Source of the DNA: Lachnospiraceae bacterium | GTDB lineage: Bacteria > Bacillota_A > Clostridia > Lachnospirales > Lachnospiraceae | Direction of reading: 5' to 3' | Assembly (NCBI GenBank): GCA_028694115.1 | Contig: JAQUUB010000097.1 | Span: 1-16,602 of the forward strand | DNA length: 16,602 bases | Part shown: positions 1 through 9,900 of the stretch, in pieces | Numbering within the stretch: position 1 is the first letter of the stretch | Layout of the letters: each line of letters starts with the position of its first letter | Translations under genes and position numbers: made by a program | The notes under the pieces: generated by a model | Database searches by the model: none | What the model was told of the DNA's origin: nothing | What the model saw: only the letters and a program-made list of their open reading frames with translations

Positions 1-22
1 GAAGATTGTAGCAAATGGAAAT

Positions 23-49
23 AAAAAATCAAGATTTTTTACTTGATTT
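23..49. repeat. AT-rich inverted repeat at the left edge
   Basis: AAATCAAG (26-33) and CTTGATTT (42-49) are perfect 8-bp arms around an 8-nt, mostly T loop. An alternative pairing, AAAAAATC with GATTTTTT (23-30 with 33-40), is also perfect. It could be the end of a terminator for a gene left of the window, or part of the hairpin-rich leader that follows. No long T-run follows the first form, so a terminator call is weak. Confidence 0.3.
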
Positions 50-60
50 CATTAATTATT

Positions 61-227
61 TGTGCCGAAAGGCACGACGAAGGAGAGCATGCCGCATCGG
101 CATGTTTGAAAGTGTGAAAAGATATACGAACGCATGAGAGAATCATGCTAAGTATATCTAAGTTTCACACAGGAAGAAGTCGCAAGCGCCTTCTTCTCCC
201 AAATTAATTGTGCCGCTAAAAGCGGCA
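61..227 (+). other. Multi-hairpin leader upstream of the alcohol dehydrogenase gene
   Basis: This non-coding stretch holds five consecutive stem-loops. They are GTGCC/GGCAC closed by a GAAA tetraloop (62-75); CATGCCG/CGGCATG with a 3-nt loop (88-104); a long compound hairpin with an 8-bp outer stem (112-119 with 163-170), an 8-bp middle stem (120-127 with 152-159) and a 6-bp tip (132-137 with 143-148); GAAGAAG/CTTCTTC (173-179 with 190-196); and TGCCGCT/AGCGGCA (211-217 with 221-227), which ends just before the ribosome binding site of the next gene. The strand is assigned from the downstream gene. The stems are seen directly. The function is not recognised: it could be a cis-acting leader, a small structured RNA or a palindromic mobile repeat. 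No clear sigma-A promoter was found in positions 1-60. Confidence 0.5.
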
Positions 228-247
228 TGTTAGAAAGGTTAACATTT

Positions 248-1447
248 ATGTATAAACTATATTGTAGAATTTACCAAACTATATTTAAACTAGCTTCCGC
301 TTTCTTGCCATGGCGAAAACCGGAGCTGTTAGAAGGAATTAATAGTCTTCAGAATTTGCCTGAAATCGTAAAGAACAGGAACATAAATAAAGTGTTAATT
401 GTAACCGGTCCCCAAATTTTTTCCTTGGGTCTTTTAGATGTGATGTTAAAAGGTCTTGAAAAAGAAGGAGTAACCTATTACATTTATAATAAAACTGTCC
501 AGAATCCAACGATTGATAATGTTGAGGATGCGTTAGAAATTTATAAATCCAACAATTGTAAAGGAATCATTGCTTTTGGCGGTGGTTCTCCAATCGATTG
601 TGCAAAGGGTGTAGCATGCCGTGTGGCGAGACCAGAAAAGACGATCCCGCAGATGAAGGGATTATTAAAAGTCAGAAAAAATCTGCCACTGTTAATTGCA
701 ATTCCAACAACTGCCGGTTCCGGAAGTGAAACAACCGTTGCAGCTGTTCTTAGTAACCCGACGACTCATGAAAAGTATGCGATTAATGACCCGGTCATCA
801 TTCCGCACTATGCAGTTCTAGATCCAGTCATTACAACGGGTCTGCCGCAGCACGTAACCTCAACTACGGGAATGGACGCTTTGACTCATGCGGTTGAGGC
901 TTATATTGGAAGAGGGAATACAAAAGAGACGGAAATGATGGCGATAAAGGCTACAAAGCTTATTTTTGAAAACATCTATAAAGCTTACTCTGACGGTACA
1001 GATCTTAATGCAAGGGGGAATATGCAAAAAGCTTCTTTTTACGCCGGTATTGCATTTACACGTGCATATGTGGGATATGTTCATGCGGTTGCCCATACGC
1101 TGGGTGGATTTTACGGAATACCGCATGGTCTTGCAAATGCGGTAATTCTTCCTTATGTTCTTGAATCATATGGAAAATCAGCGCAGAAACGTTTGGCGGA
1201 ATTGGCTGATGTCGTTGACATTACAAAACCAACTGATACAATTGAAAATAAGGCTCATAAATTTATAGAAGCGATTAAAGAATTAAACAGGGAAATGAAG
1301 ATACCAGATAAAATTATGGGAATAAATGATAAAGATATTCCGTTGATGGTAAAACGTGCCGATAAAGAAAGCAACCCACTTTACCCGGTTCCTAGAATAA
1401 TGGATAAAAAAGAACTTGAAAAAATTTATTATTTGATTCAAGCATAA
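248..1447 (+). CDS. Iron-containing alcohol dehydrogenase (group III Fe-ADH)
   Basis: This is a cytoplasmic NAD(P)-dependent, metal-dependent alcohol dehydrogenase of 399 residues, a usual length for the family; the substrate cannot be told. The nucleotide-binding GGGSPID is at residues 111-117, followed by TTAGSGSE at 154-161. The metal ligands fit the family spacing: Asp210, His214, His279 and His293, with His283 as the extra active-site histidine in HAVAHTLGG. I chose the ATG at 248 because GAAAGG (233-238) lies 9 nt ahead of it; an in-frame ATG at 227 lies inside the 3' arm of a hairpin and has no such site. Its N-terminus (CRIYQ then FLPWRKPELLEG) resembles a group of Firmicutes Fe-ADHs. 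The TetR gene begins 21 nt downstream, so the two are probably co-transcribed and the regulator may control this enzyme. Confidence 0.93.
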   Translation: MYKLYCRIYQTIFKLASAFLPWRKPELLEGINSLQNLPEIVKNRNINKVLIVTGPQIFSLGLLDVMLKGLEKEGVTYYIYNKTVQNPTIDNVEDALEIYKSNNCKGIIAFGGGSPIDCAKGVACRVARPEKTIPQMKGLLKVRKNLPLLIAIPTTAGSGSETTVAAVLSNPTTHEKYAINDPVIIPHYAVLDPVITTGLPQHVTSTTGMDALTHAVEAYIGRGNTKETEMMAIKATKLIFENIYKAYSDGTDLNARGNMQKASFYAGIAFTRAYVGYVHAVAHTLGGFYGIPHGLANAVILPYVLESYGKSAQKRLAELADVVDITKPTDTIENKAHKFIEAIKELNREMKIPDKIMGINDKDIPLMVKRADKESNPLYPVPRIMDKKELEKIYYLIQA

Positions 1448-1468
1448 TAAATTAATAGGAAGGTAATT

Positions 1469-2143
1469 ATGAAAGAGCAAATTAACAAAAAAGTGTCTAA
1501 TCATAAATTTCATAAAGACACTTTTGATAAAACAACAGAGGAACGAAGAAAAAAGGTGCTTGAAGTTGCCATTGATGAATTCGCTTCAAAAGGATACAGT
1601 GCAACCAGCATAAATGATATATCAAAAAAATCTGGTATCAGTATTGGAGCACTATACAGCTATTTTGCATCGAAAGAAGATTTATTTCTAAGTATTGTAA
1701 ATACTGCATATTATACAATGGAAGAGATACTAAATGATGTATCAGAAAATAGTAAAGATATATTTGATTGTACAGAACGAATGTTAATTGCTTCCAGAAA
1801 ATTTGCAATTCAGTATTCTAAGTTGAACCAGATTTACCTTGATATTACGACACAGGCACTTACACACCTATCGGTAAGGCTGTCAAATAAGCTGGAGATG
1901 ATTACTCCCCAGATTCTCACTAAATTTATCAATGCAGCCAAAGATGAGGGAATAATCAGAAAAGATATGGATGAGAGAGTAGCCGCATTTTGCTTAGACA
2001 ATATTTTTACGATGTATCAATTTTCTTTTTCATCAGATTATTATAGGGAAAGATTAAAAATATACATCGGAGAAGAAAAATTTAATGATATTGATAGTGT
2101 TGAAAAAAGCATATTAAAGTTCATAAGGTCTGCTATCGAATAA
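1469..2143 (+). CDS. TetR/AcrR family transcriptional regulator
   Basis: This is a DNA-binding one-component regulator of 224 residues. The N-terminal TetR helix-turn-helix domain spans about residues 28-75, with the typical pattern of AIDEFASKGYSATSIND, then ISKKSGISIGALYSYF, then a KEDLF segment. The rest is the helical ligand-binding and dimerisation half, which is not conserved enough to name an effector. A lysine-rich 20-residue tail precedes the DNA-binding domain. AGGAAGG (1457-1463) lies 5 nt before the ATG. It follows the alcohol dehydrogenase by 21 nt and shares the terminator at 2167-2207, so it is probably a local regulator of that operon. No palindromic operator could be assigned with confidence, because the upstream region is full of hairpins. 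Confidence 0.93.
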   Translation: MKEQINKKVSNHKFHKDTFDKTTEERRKKVLEVAIDEFASKGYSATSINDISKKSGISIGALYSYFASKEDLFLSIVNTAYYTMEEILNDVSENSKDIFDCTERMLIASRKFAIQYSKLNQIYLDITTQALTHLSVRLSNKLEMITPQILTKFINAAKDEGIIRKDMDERVAAFCLDNIFTMYQFSFSSDYYRERLKIYIGEEKFNDIDSVEKSILKFIRSAIE

Positions 2144-2166
2144 CTATTAGTAAGTAAAGAAAAAAC

Positions 2167-2220
2167 AAATGTGCCCTACCGGAAATTCACACCGGTGGGG
2201 CACATTTAAATTGTATTTTT
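2167..2220. terminator. Bidirectional intrinsic terminator
   Basis: A 16-bp stem with one G-T pair (2167-2182 with 2192-2207) and a 9-nt loop lies between converging genes. On the plus strand it is followed by a T-rich run to 2220; on the minus strand the A-rich stretch at 2156-2169 supplies the U tract. It ends the alcohol dehydrogenase-TetR unit and the symporter gene. Confidence 0.9.
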
Positions 2221-3625
2221 ATTTAGAGGCAGTCCGTGAGAAGAATTCTTTAGTGGTAGCACAGATAACACCACTTAATGCAATGATGGCAATGAGATTT
2301 GGGATTGCCATGAGTCCGTTAAAAATATCGGCGATATTCCATACTGCCTGGACTGTCATATAAGGCCCCATAAATACTGCCAAAATGTAAATCCAACGGA
2401 AGATTTTAATTGGCTTCTGATTTCCGCCAGTCAGGTATTCCAGACATCGTTCGCTGTAATAGTTCCATCCAACGATGGTGGTAAATGCAAAAAATATAAG
2501 GCATAGCATAAGTAGTAAAGAAGATACTTCTGGATGGAAAGGAAGTCCCTCACGGAAAGCGTTATTGGTAACGGCAACACCCTCTAACCCAATGTTCCAA
2601 GATCCGGTAATGATAATACTTAGTCCGGTCATGGTACATATAATAATGGTATCAATAAAGGTTCCAGTCATGGAAACAAGGCCCTGACGTACAGGTTCCT
2701 TGGTTTGCGCAGCAGCAGCTGCAATTGGGGCGCTACCCAGTCCAGCTTCATTGGAAAATATTCCACGGGCAATTCCTTTCTGCATAGCTACAGCAATGGC
2801 ACCAAGCGCACCGCCTGCAACAGCCCGAAGTCCAAATGCGCCTGCCAGAACATCTGAAAGTGCACCAGGAATTGCTTTGTAATTAAGAATGACAAGTAAA
2901 GAGCAGATACTAACATAGATTACAGCCATAAAAGGAACAATGATCTCAGAAACTTGAGCAATTCGTTTGATTCCTCCAATCAACACAAGACCTGTACAGA
3001 GAGTGACAATCGCACCGGCTATAATGACAGTAATAGAAATATCCATATGTAAAATAGATACTGTCATGGTGTTATTTGGATCAAAGTAATTCTTTACAGA
3101 GGAAGTAATACCATTTACCTGTGTAAATGTTCCGATGCCAAGAACTCCGGCAGCAGTTCCAAAGAAAGCAAAAAGTTTACCAAGCCATTTGAATTTAGGC
3201 CCCATTCCATTTTCTATGTAGTAAAAAGGTCCTCCTAGAACATGGCCTTCAGAATCGATTTTGCGGTAAAGAATGGCAAGCAAACCTTCTGCATATTTCG
3301 TTGCCATTCCGAAGAAAGCAGCAATCCACATCCAGAAGAGTGCACCAGGTCCACCAGCAACGATAGCAGTTGCCACACCTACGATATTTCCCGTTCCGAT
3401 TGTTGCAGAAAGAGCAGTACAAAGAGCGCCGAAACTTGTAACTTCTCCTTTGCCGCCTTCCTCATTTTTTACCATAAAACGAAGAGCTTTTGGCAGATGA
3501 ATCAGCTGTAGAAATCCTAGACGGATGGTCAGATAGATGCCAGTAGAAAGAATCAGAATAATGAGTGGCACACCCCATACAATACCATCAAACCAGGTGA
3601 TAAAACGGTTGATTTTGTCAAACAT
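2219..3625 (-). CDS. AGCS-family alanine/glycine:cation (sodium) symporter
   Basis: This is an integral membrane carrier of 468 residues that imports alanine or glycine with sodium or protons, a full length for the family. It is strongly hydrophobic, with about ten membrane segments. Family signatures visible are the GEVTSFGALCTALSATIGTGNIVGVATAI region near residues 60-88, GGPGALFWMW soon after, and the NEAGLGSAPIAAAAA stretch near residues 290-305. AAGGAG (3635-3640) lies 9 nt before the ATG. A minus-strand sigma-A promoter fits at 3674-3702. It stands alone between a divergent secreted-protein gene and a converging regulator, so it is probably a single-gene transcript. The exact substrate (alanine, glycine, or another small amino acid such as glutamine) is not decided by sequence. 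Confidence 0.95.
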   Translation of the reverse strand: MFDKINRFITWFDGIVWGVPLIILILSTGIYLTIRLGFLQLIHLPKALRFMVKNEEGGKGEVTSFGALCTALSATIGTGNIVGVATAIVAGGPGALFWMWIAAFFGMATKYAEGLLAILYRKIDSEGHVLGGPFYYIENGMGPKFKWLGKLFAFFGTAAGVLGIGTFTQVNGITSSVKNYFDPNNTMTVSILHMDISITVIIAGAIVTLCTGLVLIGGIKRIAQVSEIIVPFMAVIYVSICSLLVILNYKAIPGALSDVLAGAFGLRAVAGGALGAIAVAMQKGIARGIFSNEAGLGSAPIAAAAAQTKEPVRQGLVSMTGTFIDTIIICTMTGLSIIITGSWNIGLEGVAVTNNAFREGLPFHPEVSSLLLMLCLIFFAFTTIVGWNYYSERCLEYLTGGNQKPIKIFRWIYILAVFMGPYMTVQAVWNIADIFNGLMAIPNLIAIIALSGVICATTKEFFSRTASK

Positions 3626-3673
3626 AGTTAAATACTCCTTATTTTTTTAGCGTTAAAACGCATTGATGATATA

Positions 3674-3702
3674 AATTTACACGGAATAAGAATAATTATC
3701 AA
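3674..3702 (-). promoter_or_regulatory. Sigma-A promoter for the AGCS symporter
   Basis: On the minus strand, TTGATA (3697-3702) and TAAATT (3674-3679) are 17 nt apart. Transcription would start near 3667, giving a leader of about 40 nt. That leader contains GCGTT-AA-AACGC (3650-3661), a small perfect inverted repeat that could be an operator. The -35 box is 5/6 and the -10 box 4/6. Confidence 0.55.
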
Positions 3703-3736
3703 TAGTTTATATGAAAAATCTATAATTTATTTACCC

Positions 3737-3777
3737 AAAAGACGTATAAATAAAGTAATTATTAACAAAAAGACGTA
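3737..3777. repeat. Direct repeat AAAAGACGTA, two copies 31 bp apart
   Basis: The 10-mer occurs at 3737-3746 and at 3768-3777, both copies preceded by C or CA. The 31-bp period is about three helical turns, so both copies lie on the same DNA face. They lie about 75-115 bp upstream of the -35 box of the giant secreted protein gene, a position fitting an activator. The cognate regulator is not known. Confidence 0.45.
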
Positions 3778-3852
3778 CTTAAATTGTAATTCTGTGTTAT
3801 GCTTTGACTTTTCAGGAGTTTTTGTAATTTCATTCAAATTAATCTTATTATC

Positions 3853-3881
3853 TTGTGACTTTACATGATAGGTTGTATTAT
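3853..3881 (+). promoter_or_regulatory. Sigma-A promoter for the giant secreted protein
   Basis: TTGTGA (3853-3858) and TATTAT (3876-3881) are 17 nt apart, predicting a start near 3888 and a leader of about 42 nt that carries GGAGG at 3917-3921. This argues against translation starting at the GTG at 3855, which would lie within the promoter. Confidence 0.55.
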
Positions 3882-3929
3882 AAAAAAGGAAGTTTAGGAG
3901 AACTGGAAATAGGGTTGGAGGATAATAAG

Positions 3930-6900
3930 ATGGGTAAAAGAATCAAGAGTAGATTTATGGCCTTTTTTTTGGCCACTGCAGTGTTTATGCAGAGCGGGAG
4001 TGTATCTGTTCTGGCAGAGTCAAAAACTGTCAAAACAGATGAAAGTGAGAATGTAGTTGACTCAATTGTTCTTGAGTCGCAGGAAGTATCAGATGATATT
4101 GTGCAGGCGGTTCCTGTTGATGATCAGCAGTTTAAAATTGACAGTGAAAAAATGATCACACAGAAAGAAAAAGGGACAGCCGAACAGAATTCAGTACAGT
4201 CAGCATCTTATGAAAATAACGGAATTTCAAATGATTATTTGGAATTTTATTATTATGACGGTGGCGGACAGTTCGGGATGTCTACAACCGGTGGCCTGGA
4301 AAGTACAATATCGGATAATTACAAGCTTTTGCTCTATGGCAGTTCAACATCATACACCACAATACGCGTTGACGGAAAGGATTATATATTCCATGCATCA
4401 ACGGCAGTTTACGATAGGACGGCACTTAAGGCAACCTCTCAGATGAATGCAGATGGAGTCCTTGTCACACAGACTCTGCAAATAGTCGAAAATTCAAATA
4501 CCGGAAAGAAGGATACTGTTCAGATATCCTATTCCTACAAAAATACAACTGCTTCGGCCAAGAGTGTTGGAATACGTATCATGCTTGATACGATGCTTGG
4601 TTCAAATGATGGGGCACCTTTCAAGATTCCATCCGTGGGGAATCTGACGAAAGAGAGAGAATTCAACGGAACATCGATTCCTCAATATTGGCAGGCTTAT
4701 GATTCCTTTACCAATCCTACGGTCTATGCGATAGGTACCGTATACAAGTCAGGAACGCGAAAACCCAGCAAGTTACAGTATGCATACTGGCCTAAAATAA
4801 CAGGTACAGTGTGGGATTATACAGTTGATCCAAACTGTGAATTTGCGGAAAATACCACAAATAGGAATGACAGCGCTGTAGCGCTTTACTGGAATCCAAC
4901 ATCTGTTGCGTCTGGTGCTTCCTCTTCCGTATGCACGTATTATGGTGTGGGACGAATGAACGGGGATACCGGTTCTGGAACCTCAGCAAATGAAATAGAT
5001 CCGTCACAGTATACAGTCACAGTTTTGAATAACAGTGGTGATGATTACATAAGCGGTGCAACGGTGTCTTTGATGTCAGACAGCGATACGGTATTGAGTT
5101 CTGCAATTACCGATGCTAACGGACAGGCAAGGTTTGCCACGATACCATCTGGTAATTCGTATATAAAGATAAGCAAGAGTGGATATGAAGACAAGTATAT
5201 TTATAAGTCGCCTGCATTGGGAAAATCAGAAGGATGCACGATTCAGGCATCATCATCGACTCGACCGTATATAAGCGGAATCAGTTTTAAAAATGCTTCT
5301 ACTGGCGAAACCACAGATTTGATGAATGATAACATGAGTGTGACTCATTATTCAGAGGACAATTCTGATGAGACAAAGGGAACTCTGAAGATGATGTTAG
5401 GCTCTAACAGTTCTGATATTACAAAGTACCAACTGATACAAGATAGTCAGGTAAAGGCTGAGAGTAGCACAGGCACATTTTCTGATCTGAATCTGAGTTC
5501 TAAGCTCAGCGTAGGAAAGAAAGTGTATGCGCGTGCAAAGACGGCAAACGGAACCACAACGGAACGTATACTTCTTGGAATACTTGTTTATGAAGAATCA
5601 GGATTGCATTCAACCTCTTCAGGTGACGGAAACATTTCGGTTTTCGGCGATGGGTTGACGACAACGCTTCCGGATAACGTTCCGGTAGTCGGCGGCAGCA
5701 AATTTACCGTGGATTTTCCGAGTGTCCCATATAAAGTCGATATAGACGGGGCGGGAAAAGTAAAATTCGAAATAGGCATGGATCAGGATGATTTCCCTAA
5801 GAATAAATCGGATAAAGATGCTGTTGACCAATGGTGGGATAAAACGCATGACTCATGGAACAAAGCTTTGTCGGATTATGAAAAATCTTACAGCTATAGT
5901 CCTGAAAAAAGCGGTCTTATTGAACAGACGGTAGACAGTATGAGCGGTTTTAAGCTCAAGTATCAGGTCGCAGCTTATGGGGAAGGAAGCGTTAATCCTG
6001 ATACAAATGCAGTAACCATAGATGTCACAGTTCTTGTAATGGTCGGAGGAAAGGCTACACTTTCACATACATATGCAACAGCCATAGGACCTATCTGTGT
6101 GGAAGGCGCATTAGAGGGTAGTTTATCAGATACGCCACGTCTGCGTCTTGTATCAGGACATAATGACGATGGTTCTGTTTCCTGGGATTTTGATCTATCA
6201 GGAGGGACGGTCGAGCTTGATATAGGTCTGAGCCTGTATGGCGGATATGGAATTGCGAAGGTTGCAAATGTTGAGGCCGGTGGAAAAGCAGATATCCTCT
6301 GGGACTATACATTTAAGTCGGCCTTTAATAAGATCCTCGGAAAAATCTATGCTTCGATAAAGGTTAATTTGCTGTTGTTCCACTATGAACTGCCACTCTA
6401 TAAAGGAGAAAAGGTATTTGCACAATGGTATTCAGACAGCGGTGCACAAAAATCTTCGGTGCAGGGCGGAGGAGATTCTATAGCCGATGCAATATATGAT
6501 GCATCAAATTATTCGATGATATCGAGAGATTATCTGAAAACCGTACCGGATACATCAGATGCATCAGAGACCGCCGTGGGCGCGGATGCTGCTTCACTTG
6601 AAAATGTGTATACAAACGCATCTCCGAAGGTGATGTATATAAATGGTTATTATTATGAATTTTATCTGGCAGATATTGCATCAAGAGATGATGCAAATAG
6701 AACGGCACTCTGCTATGTAAAATCCACAGATGCAGTGAACTGGAGCAATCCGGTATATATAAACGATGATTCTACTGCAGATTTCAACTATGCGGTCACA
6801 TTAGGCGGGAACAATATTTATGTAGCATGGCAGAACAGCAGGGAAGAGCTTACTTCATCCATGACTGTGAATGAAACAGCAGTGCTTTCTGATATATATA

Positions 6901-9900
6901 CAGCAAGTATTGATACTACAAGCAGTAATTCTATAAAGGTTGTAAGGGTTACAGATGACACGAAGGCAGATATTCTTCCAGCGATTGCAGTATCAGATTC
7001 AAGCAAAAATTCAGCAGATATTGTGTGGTTCACGAATTCAGACAGCGATATCCTGACGCAGAGGGGTACCAATACAATAAAAACTACTACGGTAAATTTT
7101 GATGCAGTTTCAGAAGCTACGGCCCCAGTGGGTTCTTCCAGATATGCAGATGAGGAAGCAGACGATGAGAAAGATATCATAGTAACAGAGACAGAGCTTT
7201 CGCCAGAATTGGCAACTGTTTCTGAAAATTCATTATCTGAAAATGTGGTACCAGATGAAACTATTTCTGAAAATATGACACCAACAGAAAACAGTGAATC
7301 TGATAATTCAATATCAGATAATTCGGTACAGGAAGATACAGTATCATCAGATACAGTATCTGATGATACTGTGTCAGTCAATATAGCGGAAGTTGAAACA
7401 GCCGGAAGTATTTCTGTAAATGAAATAGTATCCTATACAGATAAGCCGATAACAGATATAGCGACAGGAATGCTTGGCAGTGATCTTGTCATTGCCTATA
7501 CACTTGATATAGACGGAAATCTGACAACAGCAGAGGATCAGGAACTTTATATCAGCACCGGTTCAGGAGAACCTACAAGGATTACGAATGATGGAGCGGC
7601 AGATACAAATCCTGAATTTGGCACACTTGAAAATATATCATCTCTTGTATGGTATAAGAACAGCAATCTATACAAGCTGACCACAGCAAATGGAAGTGCT
7701 GAATCAGTGTTCGCTTCTTCTGTAAATGGACTTACTGACAGTTTTGCACTAAATGATAACAAAATAGAATACATTTCCACAAAGCAAGAGGGAGTAGGGG
7801 TATCTGGAAACGTAATCTCATGTGTATATGAGATTGATGCGGATGGAACCTATCCGTATATAATCAAGCAGGGTGAAGCATCGCATATACTTACATGCCT
7901 TTCAGTGGCAAATGATGCTATAAGCACAATGGATTCATATACAGACAGTTCCGATGTGGAAAGAGCAGATATTGATGTGAACAAGATCAGCCGGGTACCG
8001 GATCTTTCACTTAATATGGTGACTTTGAGCCAGAATGAGGTCAGGCCCGGCGCATCTTTGCCAATAGAGCTTCAGATAACAAACAATGGTTCGGCAGATG
8101 TGAGCAGCAATACAATTTACATTGGCGATACATCTTCCGTAATTAACACTCCGATTAAAGCCGGAGAAACAGTTAAAGTGAGCCAAAACTATGCAGTACC
8201 GGACGATCTAGAAGAAGTTACAAGACTGATATGCAGAGTTAATTGCAGCAATGACAGCAATTCCGATAATGATACCTATACTACAAACATAGGATATACA
8301 GATGTATCCGTTGATGTGGACAGATTCCTTTCAGGTGGGCAATACTACGGAAATGTGAAGGTTGCGAATAACAGCGGTATCACCGCAAAGGATGTTGTAT
8401 TGAGAGTATTGTCTGATGAAGAGGACGGCGCAATCATATATGAGAATGAAATAGGTGATATTCCGGCAGGTGATGTATATGCACTTCAGGTAAATATGCT
8501 GTATATAGCCAGAAATAAATCTATAGATAAGCTTTATTTTACAGTTACATCTAGTAATGGAGAATATTACAGCAACAATAATACTTTTTTTGAATTCATT
8601 CATTACCTCTGGAATAACAGCGATACATACAGTCTTGATATCATGGCAGGTACCGGAGGAACAGTTACAGGCGCGGTATCAGGATATTATGCGGCAGATA
8701 CCTATATGACTGTTCGCGCGATTCCAGCGAAAGGATATGATTTTAAGTGTTGGGAGTTATCAAGCGGTGACGGACAGATTATAGATCTAGAAAGCGAGGT
8801 CACGGGATTTAAAACAGCGGATATGGATACCGCACTTATGGCAGTATTTGAGCCATCGGCATTTAAAGGGCTGGATCGTACAATTAGCGTAGGTGATACG
8901 GTACTTATTACACCGGTATATGAAGGGACATGGAGTATATCTGGAAATGACCAGGCATTAAAGATTACAGATAAATCATCTACCAGAAAAGTAACCGGTT
9001 TGAATCCCGGAAATGTAAGTCTTATCTATACGGGAAACGGCAGCGAAGGGATTCAGAAGATCAATTTCCATGTTTATGCGCTATCAGATATTACAGTATC
9101 ATCGAATAATCTGAAAAATAAAATACTGAAAGTAGCTATGGGTACTCCATCAGCACTCAATGTGACATGTACATCGACTGACGGTTCTATAGTGAGCGGA
9201 ATGTCAGCCAAATGGACCTCATCCAATACGAAGGTCGCAGTAGTAGACGAAGACGGAAATGTTACAGGAGTCAAAAAAGGAAAATGCAATATAGCAGTAC
9301 GTATCGGAAATTTCAAGAAGACAATTCAGGCAGAAGTAGTAGTTCCGGTTGCATCAATAGCATTTAAGAAACCATCGTCATACTATTATCCGGTAGGCAG
9401 CAAAGTAAAGCTGACAGCAGCAGTATCAGGTATATCAGGGAAAACACCAGATAATAAAAATGTAAGCTGGGGAATAGACAAATCCGACTATATGACTTTG
9501 GACAGTAAAAATATACTGACAATGAACAAGGTCAGTGGCAGTGCATATACGGTATTGAGTGTAAATGCTACAGATGGATACGGGGCGACTAACACAAAGA
9601 ATATCTATGTGACAGAAGAGGTGAAGTCACTTAAGCTAAACAAATCGAAGTCCAGCACAACAGCCGGATACTATGTATATCTGACTCCGACCCTGACGGC
9701 GTCAGATGGTACTTCAATCACGGCATCCGCGGTACAATGGACTACGAGCAACACAAGAGTTGCTTATATAGATGGAACGTCAAGCTCCTATGCAACAATT
9801 CGCTGTCCAAGGGCAGGTTCTGCGGTGATAAAAGCATCTTATGGCGGAAAATCAGCTACCTGTACAGTCAAGGTAACTGCTTCATCGACAGCATCGTATG

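Noticed and set aside
227..247. Upstream in-frame ATG for the alcohol dehydrogenase
   Set aside because: It overlaps the 3' arm of a hairpin and has no ribosome binding site, while GAAAGG fits the ATG at 248.
2700..3511. Several small plus-strand open frames opposite the symporter gene
   Set aside because: They lack ribosome binding sites and protein family features. The symporter on the minus strand explains the region.
3855..3929. GTG start adding 25 residues to the giant secreted protein
   Set aside because: It would lie inside a good sigma-A promoter and would put non-signal sequence ahead of a well-formed signal peptide that has its own GGAGG.
6818..7381. Minus-strand open frame of 187 residues opposite the giant gene
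   Set aside because: Its start copies the DTVSSDTVSDD peptide only because the DNA there is an inverted repeat. It has no ribosome binding site and is fully covered by a convincing gene on the other strand.
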